The notes: a model not told the origin generated them from the letters alone. A stretch of 64,000 nucleotides of DNA from Crocinitomicaceae bacterium (GCA_016708105.1 JADJGJ010000004.1:310001-374000), one strand, 5' to 3'; shown: positions 38,001 to 45,669, counted from the stretch's first letter. A program made the numbers and translations.

Positions 38001-38083
38001 AATTCAGTGCCCTGTGACCAGGAACATAGTAAAGAAAATAATCCGGTAAAAAATAGGATGAACCGGTAACTGCAGTTTTTCAT
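35072..38083 (-). CDS. Secreted WD40 beta-propeller protein with C-terminal caspase domain (second copy)
   Basis: 1003 residues, the same plan as the protein at 5269-8259: signal peptide (FILFFTGLFSLLCSWSQG), WD40 repeats (DGKIVIWDLLSG, DSTIKVWQYFS, EGKITIWDVDSY, DGLIRFWDDESG), a conserved junction with FYFSSKKALDQVSFRKNG and AFEQFDILYNRPDLI (the other copy has YPFEQFDIKYNRPDII), a beta linker, and a caspase domain with His816 in AGHGVL and Cys866 in DACHSGE. Catalysis therefore looks intact. It is the first gene of an operon with a predicted outer-membrane protein. Exact substrate and trigger are unknown. Confidence 0.88.
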   Translation of the reverse strand: MKNCSYRFILFFTGLFSLLCSWSQGTELAVQTGHSDPVTALAFSAGDIYLASGDTDGKIVIWDLLSGKQAQTISAHDHAITDLIFLKDQNLLISSSLDSTIKVWQYFSAEIIKEIQFDFAVNDIHLSSNENELAVAGKQVWLMSVTNILKDDNQAFTVSISHPAENKLGKRIGIFPKHTFDAVSISPDHKHIVLGGQEEDFCYVLDQTNWQLIKKIPAQVNSLTFNPQSTAVYFTSKHGLAGEVELQGKKRRGTSSDWMLNTFNAVIADSTMLYLADNSGQISIIDLKKFSLKKILLGDHDRLNALALSHSGHFLASAGDEGKITIWDVDSYTPMKELYGAVSQINDFLFSEDGKEILIGYHDGSLRRTHLVSNMSMVNTVSPSSDVLNSRFSWSINHLISFTPDSAVCLVYKKRKSMDADNTYDKIEAYEVIWYFETNTLSMTKCKYLTGRAVEYMRDRKKGIKHSDDFLLEPHLSDLLKMDGLNTNESSSSPGAVLANILNQHNSTNQVTCAKYNSAFKFFATAGRDGLIRFWDDESGELLVTFGPFKGGQFIYIHPEGFYFSSKKALDQVSFRKNGRLYAFEQFDILYNRPDLIAARLPYYDSLYVNAYRNAYLKRLKKMNMHESILSSEIDAPDISFTRKLEKLITENKVLLSISCFDANNELDKLHLRINGVPEFGRFGKEISGMQWKDSFEIELNPGTNYFQIHCVNEKGISSVKESFSVEAHKKDPGSDLYLVSIGVSNYHQKQYNLNFARKDAEDLKNWFSKPFGPFNSTKTKLLVDTEVTQSMLPEIIDFLSPAAVNDVVIIFIAGHGVLDENLNYFLATHDLDFNNPAEKGISYESLDDLMDKVKSRKKVMFIDACHSGEIDKDDIIKTDLIENEQGDIKFRSPLSFMLLDSTGSFDLAKTLFADMRLNNGTSVISSAGGTEYAIETDQLKNGVFTWCLLYGLSSGAADLNKNRIITLSELQEYLLFEVSKLTGGKQTPTSRVENLSTDFRIK

Positions 38084-38113
38084 TTTCGCTACCGAAGATA
38101 ATCAAATTCAGCG

Positions 38114-39412
38114 CTAAGCAAAAACCTGATCAAGGCAAAGGCAGAATTTTTTCGCGCAATCATCCAATATTTCTTGTGTGTGAGCTGCTGATACAAAACC
38201 AACTTCATAACCCGAAGGACCTAAATAAATTCCTTGATCAAGCAACAAACTGTACAATTTTTTGAATTGATCCATGCTTGATGGGTTAATTTCATCTGAT
38301 TTGCGAATAACATTGGTTGAAAATGCTAACCAGAAAATAGAACCAATTTGTACCATTTCAAATTCATATCCTTTTGACTTAGAGTGATTCATGATACTTT
38401 CAACGAAATGTTTAGTTTTATTTTCAAGTGTTTTGTAAAAGTCGTTTTGAAGACATTGAGACAGTTGGGCAAAACCAGCCGCCATAGCAACGGGATTACC
38501 TGAAAGTGTACCGGCCTGATACACATTACCAATCGGTGAAATGCAAGACATAATTTCTTTTGAAGCCCCATAAGCACCAACCGGCATGCCACCACCAATA
38601 ATTTTCCCATAGGTTACTAAATCCGGCTTAATGCCGTAATATCCTGCTGCACCGGTGAATGACACCCTAAAACCTGAAATCACTTCGTCAAAAAACAGCA
38701 AGATGTTGTGATCAGTACATGTTTTACGCAAAAATTCAAGGTATTCTTTTTTCTGTAATAACAAGCCGTTATTGGCCGGAATGGGTTCAATAATGATGCA
38801 AGCAATATCATGCCCGTATTCACGAATTGCCTGAAGAACCGCCTCTTCATCATTGAGCGGAAGAACAATAGTTTCTTTTGAAAATGCATCAGGTACGCCG
38901 GCTGATGATGAGGTGCCAAGGGTAGCCAAACCTGATCCGGCATTGACCAACAATGAATCAGCATGACCGTGGTAGCAGCCATCAAATTTGATTATTTTGT
39001 TCCGTTTAGTATACCCGCGTGCTAGTCTGATGGCTGACATCACCGCTTCAGTGCCCGAACTTACAAAACGAATCATTTCAATGAATGGGTTGTTTTTTAA
39101 TATCAGTTCACCCAATTCATTTTCTAATCGAGTAGGAGCACCGTAGGATGTTCCTTTGGAAACCGCATCAACAATTGCGTTGCGCACACCCGGGTGATTA
39201 TGCCCCAGAATTAGTGGTCCCCAGCTACAGCAAAAATCAACGAATTTATTCCCGTCTTCATCCCAAATATGGCAACCGTCACCTTGGGCAATAAACAAGG
39301 GAGAACCACCTACTGAACGGAACGCCCGCACGGGTGAATTTACACCACCTGGAAAAATGGTTTTGGCTTTTTCAAAAAGTTGTTCTGAGGTTTTGCGTGA
39401 AATCATGGACAT
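38114..39412 (-). CDS. hemL: Glutamate-1-semialdehyde 2,1-aminomutase
   Basis: 432 residues, normal length. It converts glutamate-1-semialdehyde to 5-aminolevulinate in the C5 tetrapyrrole pathway using PLP. Features: FPGGVNSPVRAFRSVGGSP, WGPLILGHNHP, FVSSGTEAVMSAIRLARG, FDGCYHGHAD, and the PLP lysine in TYGKIIGGGMPVGAYG. The start could be Met1 or Met3 (MISRKTSEQ). It lies 30 bases upstream of the WD40-caspase start on the same strand, so read-through is possible, though the products are unrelated. Confidence 0.96.
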   Translation of the reverse strand: MSMISRKTSEQLFEKAKTIFPGGVNSPVRAFRSVGGSPLFIAQGDGCHIWDEDGNKFVDFCCSWGPLILGHNHPGVRNAIVDAVSKGTSYGAPTRLENELGELILKNNPFIEMIRFVSSGTEAVMSAIRLARGYTKRNKIIKFDGCYHGHADSLLVNAGSGLATLGTSSSAGVPDAFSKETIVLPLNDEEAVLQAIREYGHDIACIIIEPIPANNGLLLQKKEYLEFLRKTCTDHNILLFFDEVISGFRVSFTGAAGYYGIKPDLVTYGKIIGGGMPVGAYGASKEIMSCISPIGNVYQAGTLSGNPVAMAAGFAQLSQCLQNDFYKTLENKTKHFVESIMNHSKSKGYEFEMVQIGSIFWLAFSTNVIRKSDEINPSSMDQFKKLYSLLLDQGIYLGPSGYEVGFVSAAHTQEILDDCAKKFCLCLDQVFA

Positions 39413-39498
39413 TCAGTTATGGAAGGTTGTTTTATCTTTGCTCAGTTAGCCGAATTAAAATTTTAATGACCGAAAGGCGACACAAAATTACGTAAACA

Positions 39499-40782
39499 AT
39501 GACAGCAAACAAAAATACGCTTGAATTTGCAAGAGTGATGGATCAAAAAGATCCGATACGTGCATATCGCAACCAATTTTTCTTTCCGCAGTTCAAGGGA
39601 GAAAATGCTCTGTATTATACAGGTAATTCGCTTGGGCTTCAACCAAAATCAACTTCTGCCTACATACAACAAGAGCTCAATGATTGGGCAGAATTTGGGG
39701 TTGAAGGTCATTTTCATGCAAAGCGTCCCTGGTTTTCATATCACGAACAATTGTCAAGCAAGGCGGCAAAAATTGTTGGTGCAAAATCTTCTGAAGTGGT
39801 AATTACACACAGCCTAACAACGAATTTGCATTTGTTGATGGTTTCTTTTTATCGTCCGGCAAAATCAAGGTATAAAATTCTTTGCGAGAAAAAAGCTTTT
39901 CCAAGTGATCAATACGCATTGGAATCACAGGTAAAATTTCATGGCTATGATCCTAAAGATGCTATTATTGAAATTGAACCAAGACAAGGGGAACATACTA
40001 TTCATGAACAGGATATTTTAGAGTTAATTTCAAAATACGGAGATGAAATTGCCTTGGTCATGATGGGCGGCGTGAATTATTATACCGGTCAGTTATTTGA
40101 CATGAAAACCATTACCGAAGCCGGACATAAAGCGGGTGCAATTGTTGGTTTTGATTTAGCACACGCAGCGGGCAATGTGAAATTAAATTTGCATGATTGG
40201 CAGGTGGATTTTGCGGCATGGTGCACGTATAAATATTTGAATTCAAGTCCGGGTGGGGTGAGTGGCATGTTTGTTCATGAAAATCATGCAAACAAACCTG
40301 AACTGCCACGTTTTGCCGGTTGGTGGGGACATGATAAATCAGTGCGTTTTTTAATGGAGCCCGGATTCAAACCGATGCAGGGCGCTGAAGGCTGGCAACT
40401 CAGTAATGCTCCTGTTCTTGGAATGGCCGCTCATCTTGCTTCATTAGATATTTTTGATGAAGTTGGAATGGATAAACTCATTGAAAAAAGAATTCAACTA
40501 ACTAACTATCTTGAAGAAGTTATTCTGGAAATTTCTGCTAAAAATTCAGATAAATGTCAATTTGAAATTATCACACCAAAAGAAGAAAACAGACGCGGCG
40601 CACAACTTTCAATTTTAGTTCACGGTAAAGGAAAATCATTATTTGATGCCCTAACCAAACAAGGCGTTATTGCTGATTGGAGAGAGCCTAATGTGATACG
40701 CCTTGCGCCTGTTCCGTTGTACAATTCGTTTGAAGATATTTATCGGTTCGGGGTGACGTTGGAGGATGCTATTATTAGGTAG
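39499..40782 (+). CDS. kynU: Kynureninase
   Basis: 427 residues. It cleaves kynurenine or 3-hydroxykynurenine to (hydroxy)anthranilate and alanine with PLP. Features: FYTGNSLG-type YYTGNSLGLQPKS, EVVITHSLTTNLHLLM, GFDLAHAAGNV, the PLP lysine in CTYKYLNSSPGG, and RFAGWWGHD. Its pathway partner kmo is 1.8 kb downstream on the same strand, separated by the hipBST module. A standalone promoter region precedes it (39413-39498), divergent from hemL. Confidence 0.96.
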   Translation: MTANKNTLEFARVMDQKDPIRAYRNQFFFPQFKGENALYYTGNSLGLQPKSTSAYIQQELNDWAEFGVEGHFHAKRPWFSYHEQLSSKAAKIVGAKSSEVVITHSLTTNLHLLMVSFYRPAKSRYKILCEKKAFPSDQYALESQVKFHGYDPKDAIIEIEPRQGEHTIHEQDILELISKYGDEIALVMMGGVNYYTGQLFDMKTITEAGHKAGAIVGFDLAHAAGNVKLNLHDWQVDFAAWCTYKYLNSSPGGVSGMFVHENHANKPELPRFAGWWGHDKSVRFLMEPGFKPMQGAEGWQLSNAPVLGMAAHLASLDIFDEVGMDKLIEKRIQLTNYLEEVILEISAKNSDKCQFEIITPKEENRRGAQLSILVHGKGKSLFDALTKQGVIADWREPNVIRLAPVPLYNSFEDIYRFGVTLEDAIIR

Positions 40783-40837
40783 TGTTTGTTTCTCCATCAA
40801 GAAGGCATGGGATTAGGTCGGAGATAGACTATACGCA

Positions 40838-40929
40838 ATTACATATAATTATTTTATATTCATTATTATTATATCTATTTACATATAATTACGTATATTT
40901 ACTCAATATTATATCTATTTAAATATAAT
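40838..40929 (+). promoter_or_regulatory. AT-rich promoter/operator repeats of the hipBST operon
   Basis: Two 23-base direct repeats with the core TATCTATTTA and then ATATAAT lie at 40867-40889 and 40907-40929, exactly 40 bases apart, with one mismatch. Shorter ATTACATATAATT copies occur at 40838-40850 and 40879-40891 (partly the same bases). The second long repeat overlaps the hipB start codon (40928). This is what a HipB-bound autoregulatory operator would look like. Confidence 0.6.
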
Positions 40930-41137
40930 GAGTACAATAGCTGAATTCGTAAAATTTCGTCGCAAGGCAGCGAACCTGACTCAGGAAGAATTTGCAGAGC
41001 GTGCCGGTGTGGCACTAACCGTTGTGCGCAAAATTGAACAGGGGAAAACCAATTTGAATATGGACAAAGTAAATCTTATATTAAGCATGTTTGGACACGA
41101 ACTGGCTCCGGTGAACAGTAAAGAAATTCATAAATGA
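40928..41137 (+). CDS. hipB: HipB-like XRE antitoxin/repressor
   Basis: 69 residues: VKFRRKAANLTQEEFAERAG, VALTVVRKIEQGKTNLN and LILSMFGHELAPV form an XRE helix-turn-helix of the HipB/y4mF type. It is expected to dimerise on the repeats at its promoter and to bind the HipS/HipT pair. Its stop overlaps the hipS start by four bases (ATGA). Confidence 0.88.
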   Translation: MSTIAEFVKFRRKAANLTQEEFAERAGVALTVVRKIEQGKTNLNMDKVNLILSMFGHELAPVNSKEIHK

Positions 41138-41469
41138 GACAAGGAAAAGTTTTTTACAAAAATCATCTGGCCGGGATCATTACTGAAACCGATGAAGGAG
41201 AATATATGTTTAAATACACCGTTGAGCATGTTCAAAATTACCCGAAAGAATTCATCACATTTACCATGCCGGTGCGCAATGAACCCTACATGGATAAAAG
41301 ACTCTTCCCCTTTTTTGAAGGTTTAATTCCTGAAGGCTGGTTATTGGATGTTGCATCAAAAAGCTGGAAAATAAATCAAAATGACCGCATGGGACTTTTG
41401 CTGGCATGCTGTCAGAATTGCATTGGAGCCGTGAGTGTTGAAACAATTCTTGTAAGCGATGAAAAATAA
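41134..41469 (+). CDS. hipS: HipS-like protein (HipA N-terminal subdomain 1)
   Basis: 111 residues corresponding to the first subdomain of HipA as a free protein: GKVFYKNHLAGIITE, ITFTMPVRNEPY, LFPFFEGLIPEGWLLD and RMGLLLACCQNCIGAVSVE. In the characterised E. coli HipBST system this separate subdomain is the antitoxin. It overlaps hipB by four and hipT by eleven bases, so all three are coupled. Confidence 0.85.
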   Translation: MRQGKVFYKNHLAGIITETDEGEYMFKYTVEHVQNYPKEFITFTMPVRNEPYMDKRLFPFFEGLIPEGWLLDVASKSWKINQNDRMGLLLACCQNCIGAVSVETILVSDEK

Positions 41470-42406
41470 ATGTTTGTATTGCTATGAGGCTATTGAAAAG
41501 GGGTATGATTTTCATGAAGAATGTTCAGTGAAATTTTTCGGATTAAAAATACCCCCGATTATAGAATATTCATTGAATGAAATGACTGCGCTTGCAGAAA
41601 CAGTTGTTGAAAGAAGTATTACTGTCCCGGGTGTTCAACCAAAATTATCCATGTCTCTTGAGAAAAAAGTAACGCTGAAATCAGATACCAGATTAACGGT
41701 CATTGGTGCGTTAGGAGGCAGTTACATATTTAAACCTCCGACTGATCGCTTCCCAGAAATGCCAGAAAATGAACATCTGACCATGCGAGTAGCAGAAATT
41801 TTTGGAATTCGCGTGGTGCCATCATCACTTATACGATTGGCTTCAGGCGAATTAGCTTATATCACAAGGCGCATCGACAGAACAGATAAAGGTGAAAAAA
41901 TACACATGCTCGATATGTTTCAGATTACTGAAGCTTTTGACAAATACAAAAGTTCCTTAGAAAAAATCGGAAAGGCAATTGAGCAATTTTCTGATAATAC
42001 GGTGCTGGATAAAATTATCTTTTTTGAATTGTCACTTTTCACTTTTTTAACAGGAAACAACGACATGCACCTGAAGAATTTTTCTATGATTGAAAGATCT
42101 TCAGGCTGGACACTTGCCCCGGCATACGACCTATTAAATGTCACTATTCTTAATCCAGAAGATGACGAAGAACTTGCTCTAACCTTAGCCGGAAAAAAGA
42201 AAAAACTAAAACGAGAACACTTTGAAGGATTAGGAACCGGACTTGGATTAAATAAGAAACAAGTGGAAAATGCGTTCTACAGGATAGAAAAAAATTTAGA
42301 CGAGGCGTTGAAATTTATTGATGAATCATTTTTGTCAAAGGGAATGAAAGCGGAATACAAGACGGTAATGCAAAATCGAGCTCATCGTCTGATTCCCAGA
42401 AGTTAG
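41459..42406 (+). CDS. hipT: HipT-like serine/threonine kinase toxin
   Basis: 315 residues. An N-terminal zinc-finger-like segment (CLYCYE, then DFHEEC) precedes the kinase core: the nucleotide loop SITVPGVQPKLS (53-64), LGGSYIFKP, the catalytic GNNDMHLKNFS with Asp202, and the metal-binding APAYDLL with Asp224. These match the HipA/HipT kinases, which phosphorylate aminoacyl-tRNA synthetases (GltX for HipA, TrpS for E. coli HipT). All key residues are present, so it should be active. The adjacent serines around the loop are candidates for autophosphorylation. Confidence 0.88.
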   Translation: MKNKCLYCYEAIEKGYDFHEECSVKFFGLKIPPIIEYSLNEMTALAETVVERSITVPGVQPKLSMSLEKKVTLKSDTRLTVIGALGGSYIFKPPTDRFPEMPENEHLTMRVAEIFGIRVVPSSLIRLASGELAYITRRIDRTDKGEKIHMLDMFQITEAFDKYKSSLEKIGKAIEQFSDNTVLDKIIFFELSLFTFLTGNNDMHLKNFSMIERSSGWTLAPAYDLLNVTILNPEDDEELALTLAGKKKKLKREHFEGLGTGLGLNKKQVENAFYRIEKNLDEALKFIDESFLSKGMKAEYKTVMQNRAHRLIPRS

Positions 42407-42552
42407 AAAAAGGAAAATTCTACCATAGAATACTGATAGCTAATCCTGTAAACCTCACCCCCAACGTCTTGAACAAAATTCCTAAATTTAACCCACAAAA
42501 AACACCTAACCCCTTTTGCTGTCATGTCAAATGATGGCAATAAATAGACATT

Positions 42553-43902
42553 ATGCAAAAAACAGCAATCATTATCGGAGCCGGACTGGTTGGTTCGCTT
42601 TGGGCCGTTTATCTTTCAAAAGCAGGATATAAAGTAAGCATTTATGAGCGTCGGCCTGACATTCGTAAAGCAGATATTTCAGCCGGAAAATCTATTAACC
42701 TTGCCATGTCATACCGCGGTTGGACGGCTTTAGAAACCGTGGGTGTAGCAGATGATGTCAGAAAAATTGCGATAGCCATGCCGGGGCGCATCATGCATGA
42801 TTTAGACGGCAAGCAAAATTTTCAACCCTACGGAAAAGAAGGGCAAGCAATATTCTCTGTTTCACGTGGTGGACTGAATGCTAAAATGATGGACATTGCT
42901 GAAGAGCGCGGTGGGGCAGTGATTCACTATCATCACAAATGCGTTGATGTTGATTTGGAAAATGGACTTGCCTATTTTGAAAACACGGAAAGCGGAGAAA
43001 AAATTTCAGCCAAAGCGGATGTTGTTTTTGCAACCGATGGTGCTTTTTCTGCAGCAAGATATAACGCCTTTCAGAAATTAGATCGCTTTCAATACAGCCA
43101 GCATTATATTGAAGATGGATACAAGGAATTACTCTTGCCGGCGAATGCAGACGGATCATATAAATTAGAAAAAAACGCCCTGCATATTTGGCCACGCGGT
43201 AGATTCATGCTTATTGCATTGGCTAATGAAGACGGGTCGTTCACCTGTACTTTGTTCATGCCTTTTGAGGGTGAAAAATCATTCAGTGCATTAAAAACTG
43301 ATGAGGATATTCAGCATTTTTTCAAAACTACTTTTCCTGATTTTTTTGATATCTGTCCTAATCTTTTGGAAACCTGGCACAGCAATCCATTATCATCACT
43401 TGCCATTATTCGCTGCTTTCCGTGGACAAAAGGAAAAGTTGCCCTTATGGGTGATGCTGCACATGCAACGGTTCCGTTCTATGGTCAGGGCATGAACGCC
43501 GGTTTTGAAGATTGCACCGTAATGTTTGATTTAATGAAAAGGCACAACGAAAACTGGCCGGTTATTTTTAAAGAATATGAAACCTTGCGCAAACCTGATG
43601 GTGATGCCGTGCAAGATCTTTCAGTAGAAAATTATTTTGTGATGCGTGATTTTGTGGCGGATCCGAAATTTCTTCTCCAGAAAAAAATTGAAGCACATTT
43701 CAATAAATTACACCCTGATAAATGGACACCTCTTTATACGCAAGTATCTTTTACAAACACGCGATATTCAGTAGCCTACCAAAACGGAAAAAAGCAAGAC
43801 GAAATCATGCGCAAGGTGATGAACCGACCTGACATTGAAAAAGTTTGGGATTCTAAAGAAGTGGAGGAGGAGATATTGAGGTTGTTGAGTTCGTTGAATT
43901 AA
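42553..43902 (+). CDS. kmo: Kynurenine 3-monooxygenase
   Basis: 449 residues. FAD- and NADPH-dependent hydroxylation of kynurenine. Features: the dinucleotide fold IIIGAGLVGSLWAVYLSKAG, IYERRPDIRK, the GR-rich NADPH region, and LMGDAAHATVPFYGQGMNAG, the second FAD motif. The C terminus is hydrophobic-poor, as in bacterial forms. With kynU it forms 3-hydroxyanthranilate from kynurenine. Its stop overlaps the 3' end of the convergent hepT gene by four bases. Confidence 0.95.
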   Translation: MQKTAIIIGAGLVGSLWAVYLSKAGYKVSIYERRPDIRKADISAGKSINLAMSYRGWTALETVGVADDVRKIAIAMPGRIMHDLDGKQNFQPYGKEGQAIFSVSRGGLNAKMMDIAEERGGAVIHYHHKCVDVDLENGLAYFENTESGEKISAKADVVFATDGAFSAARYNAFQKLDRFQYSQHYIEDGYKELLLPANADGSYKLEKNALHIWPRGRFMLIALANEDGSFTCTLFMPFEGEKSFSALKTDEDIQHFFKTTFPDFFDICPNLLETWHSNPLSSLAIIRCFPWTKGKVALMGDAAHATVPFYGQGMNAGFEDCTVMFDLMKRHNENWPVIFKEYETLRKPDGDAVQDLSVENYFVMRDFVADPKFLLQKKIEAHFNKLHPDKWTPLYTQVSFTNTRYSVAYQNGKKQDEIMRKVMNRPDIEKVWDSKEVEEEILRLLSSLN

Positions 43903-44237
43903 GACGGTAGAATTTCTTGGATCTGCAATTTTAGTTTTGGAATTTTATTCATTACTACATCCCAGACTATATGGTAGTTTACACCCATATATTCATGAAT
44001 TAGTCTGTCCCTCATACCTGCCATTTCTCGCCAATTAACTGATGTCCATTTCAACTTAAAATCAACTGGAATTTTCTTGGTTGCTTCCCCAATTATTTCA
44101 AGACTTCGAACAACCGCTCGTTTCTTCGTTTCATCGTTGAGCAATTCTTCTTTTGATAATCCGTATTCAGATAATTGGAGCAGAAAGTTGCATTCATCTA
44201 AAATATGTCTGAGATATTCATGTGGATCTTTAGACAT
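43899..44237 (-). CDS. hepT: HepT-like HEPN RNase toxin (DUF86)
   Basis: 112 residues, all helical. The HEPN active site Rx4H is R76-H81 in MRDRLIHEY, with Tyr83 completing the RX4HXY motif that MntA modifies in known pairs; SLEIIGEATKKIP is the conserved central helix. Known HepT proteins cut RNA and are neutralised by AMPylation of that tyrosine. It overlaps the upstream mntA gene by eight bases. Confidence 0.9.
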   Translation of the reverse strand: MSKDPHEYLRHILDECNFLLQLSEYGLSKEELLNDETKKRAVVRSLEIIGEATKKIPVDFKLKWTSVNWREMAGMRDRLIHEYMGVNYHIVWDVVMNKIPKLKLQIQEILPS

Positions 44238-44535
44238 ACATTACTTCCCTAAGAATAGACGGTCCAATGTACGGGCTCAAACCATTTTTGGTGACGATTT
44301 CTACTTTCTGATTTTGGAAAAGTTTTTCAAGTATATCACACACCGCCATGAAATTGTCGAAATTCTCCTGCTTGGGATCGAAATCAATTAAAATATCGAT
44401 ATCACTACCAGATGATTGTTCACCCTTAGCATAAGATCCAAATAACCCAACATTATGCACGCCATATCTGGCAAGTTCGCTTTTATGCTTCTTGATGCTT
44501 GACAGTATGTATTCTTGGCTATTCATCTTAACCAT
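44230..44535 (-). CDS. mntA: MntA-like minimal nucleotidyltransferase antitoxin
   Basis: 101 residues with the GSX10DXD motif (GSYAKGEQSSGSDIDI; Ser34, Asp45, Asp47) and the third acidic residue in KVEIVTKNGL context. Relatives transfer AMP to HepT. It is the first gene of the two-gene unit, overlapping hepT by eight bases. ATG 44535 or Met4 (44526) could be the start. Confidence 0.9.
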   Translation of the reverse strand: MVKMNSQEYILSSIKKHKSELARYGVHNVGLFGSYAKGEQSSGSDIDILIDFDPKQENFDNFMAVCDILEKLFQNQKVEIVTKNGLSPYIGPSILREVMYV

Positions 44536-44794
44536 GTATATTCAAAGATACGAAATATTGAGATGGATCATCTAATATATTTTATAGTTTGCTTCTGTCA
44601 TTCTGTTTGCCGTGTCTGGTTCTCGATTTTAGACACCATGAAGGATATCAAAGTAAACAAGATCCATGAAGTTCTCATCATTGAACTTGTCATCTGTTTT
44701 GGTACCGGCAGAACCAAAGGAAATAAACGTTACGATTATGAATAAGTAAGAAGGTGAACGCACATCAATAAATGTTTTGATGGTAAACAAAATT

Positions 44795-45247
44795 TCACTC
44801 CCCATCCGGAATATTTGGCTCAACTAAGCGTTTGAGTTTTTCTAATGATTCTTGCCAACCAAGATAGCACATTTCAAGAGGTATTGCATCGGGAATTCCT
44901 TCTTGTGTTGCGCGCAGTTCTGTTCCGCAAACCACTTTTTTTATTTCAATGGTCGTGATCATTTCGTCCGGTAAGGTTGGGTCATCAAACTTATCAGAAT
45001 ATTTCAATAATTCGTTTGGAACTAGCGCTAGATATTCGCCGCCAAAAGCGTGAGAACTACCGGTGGTAAAATTGGTAAATGACATCTTGTATTTACCGCC
45101 CACTTTTACATCCATTTGATGTACTTTGCATATAAATCCATAAGGAGGAAGCCATGAAGCCATGGCATCAGGATCAGTGAATGCTTTAAATATTTTTTCA
45201 GGACTTGCGGTAAACACACGATGCAGTTCAACTTTGTTTTTTGACAT
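44795..45247 (-). CDS. SRPBCC/AHSA1-family protein
   Basis: 150 residues opening with the typical VELHRVFTASPEKIFKAFTD and WLPPYGF, with KVGGKYKMSFTNF and the C-terminal GWQESLEKLKRLVEPNI. This START-like fold binds hydrophobic small molecules; the ligand is unknown. It has an ATG at 45247 and a free-standing context. A 259-base stretch between it and mntA (44536-44794) holds nothing I can support. Confidence 0.85.
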   Translation of the reverse strand: MSKNKVELHRVFTASPEKIFKAFTDPDAMASWLPPYGFICKVHQMDVKVGGKYKMSFTNFTTGSSHAFGGEYLALVPNELLKYSDKFDDPTLPDEMITTIEIKKVVCGTELRATQEGIPDAIPLEMCYLGWQESLEKLKRLVEPNIPDGE

Positions 45248-45484
45248 GGGGTAGGAGATTTGTTTTTATTGTAGTAGAATATTATCCATTTTTTTCCTTG
45301 GCTAACTCATCAATGAGCTTGAGTTTCTTTCACTCAGTTAAATTTAGCTCACTATTGTTATACCGGACAAGTCGGCTTGATTATTTTTCGCACCTATCCC
45401 TTTAAATACAGAAAATAGAAAAAACTAAGTATTAAATTATAAAATCAAGGCATCAAAAATCTCTGTGTAGAGTATTTATGTATT

Positions 45485-45519
45485 CAAAAAAATGCCCCGA
45501 TCAGCAAAACCAATCGGGG
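45485..45519 (-). terminator. Strong terminator after the 44-aa peptide gene
   Basis: On the minus strand CCCCGAT-TGGTTTTGCTG-ATCGGGG is followed by CATTTTTTT. It sits 16 bases beyond the stop of the small frame at 45535-45669. The rest of the gap to the SRPBCC gene (45248-45484) holds nothing recognisable. Confidence 0.85.
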
Positions 45520-45534
45520 AAGCAATGGCACACA

Positions 45535-45669
45535 CTATTGCTTACTGTTTTTGCCAACAATGTTTCCTATAATGTATGCAAATACAAAAAGGTTAATTAA
45601 CATAGGCACAGTCTCAATGGGAATACAAACAACGGCATCCCCATACATTTTTGATGTTTTAATTTTCAT
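45535..45669 (-). CDS. 44-residue predicted small membrane peptide
   Basis: A short frame: start MKIKTSKMYGDAVVCIP, then a hydrophobic helix IETVPMLINLFVFAYIIG and a basic tail NIVGKNSKQ. The leader (AAATTAAACAAA before the ATG) is typical for Bacteroidota, and a strong terminator begins 16 bases after the stop, both of which argue for a real gene. It lies 136 bases downstream of the XRE gene on the same strand and may share its transcript. Possible roles are a small membrane toxin or a regulator; there is no homology evidence. Confidence 0.5.
   Translation of the reverse strand: MKIKTSKMYGDAVVCIPIETVPMLINLFVFAYIIGNIVGKNSKQ

Noticed and set aside
44629..44823. 64-residue minus-strand frame downstream of the SRPBCC gene
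   Set aside because: It overlaps the end of that gene and has no leader or recognisable pattern, though its middle is hydrophobic. Not supported.
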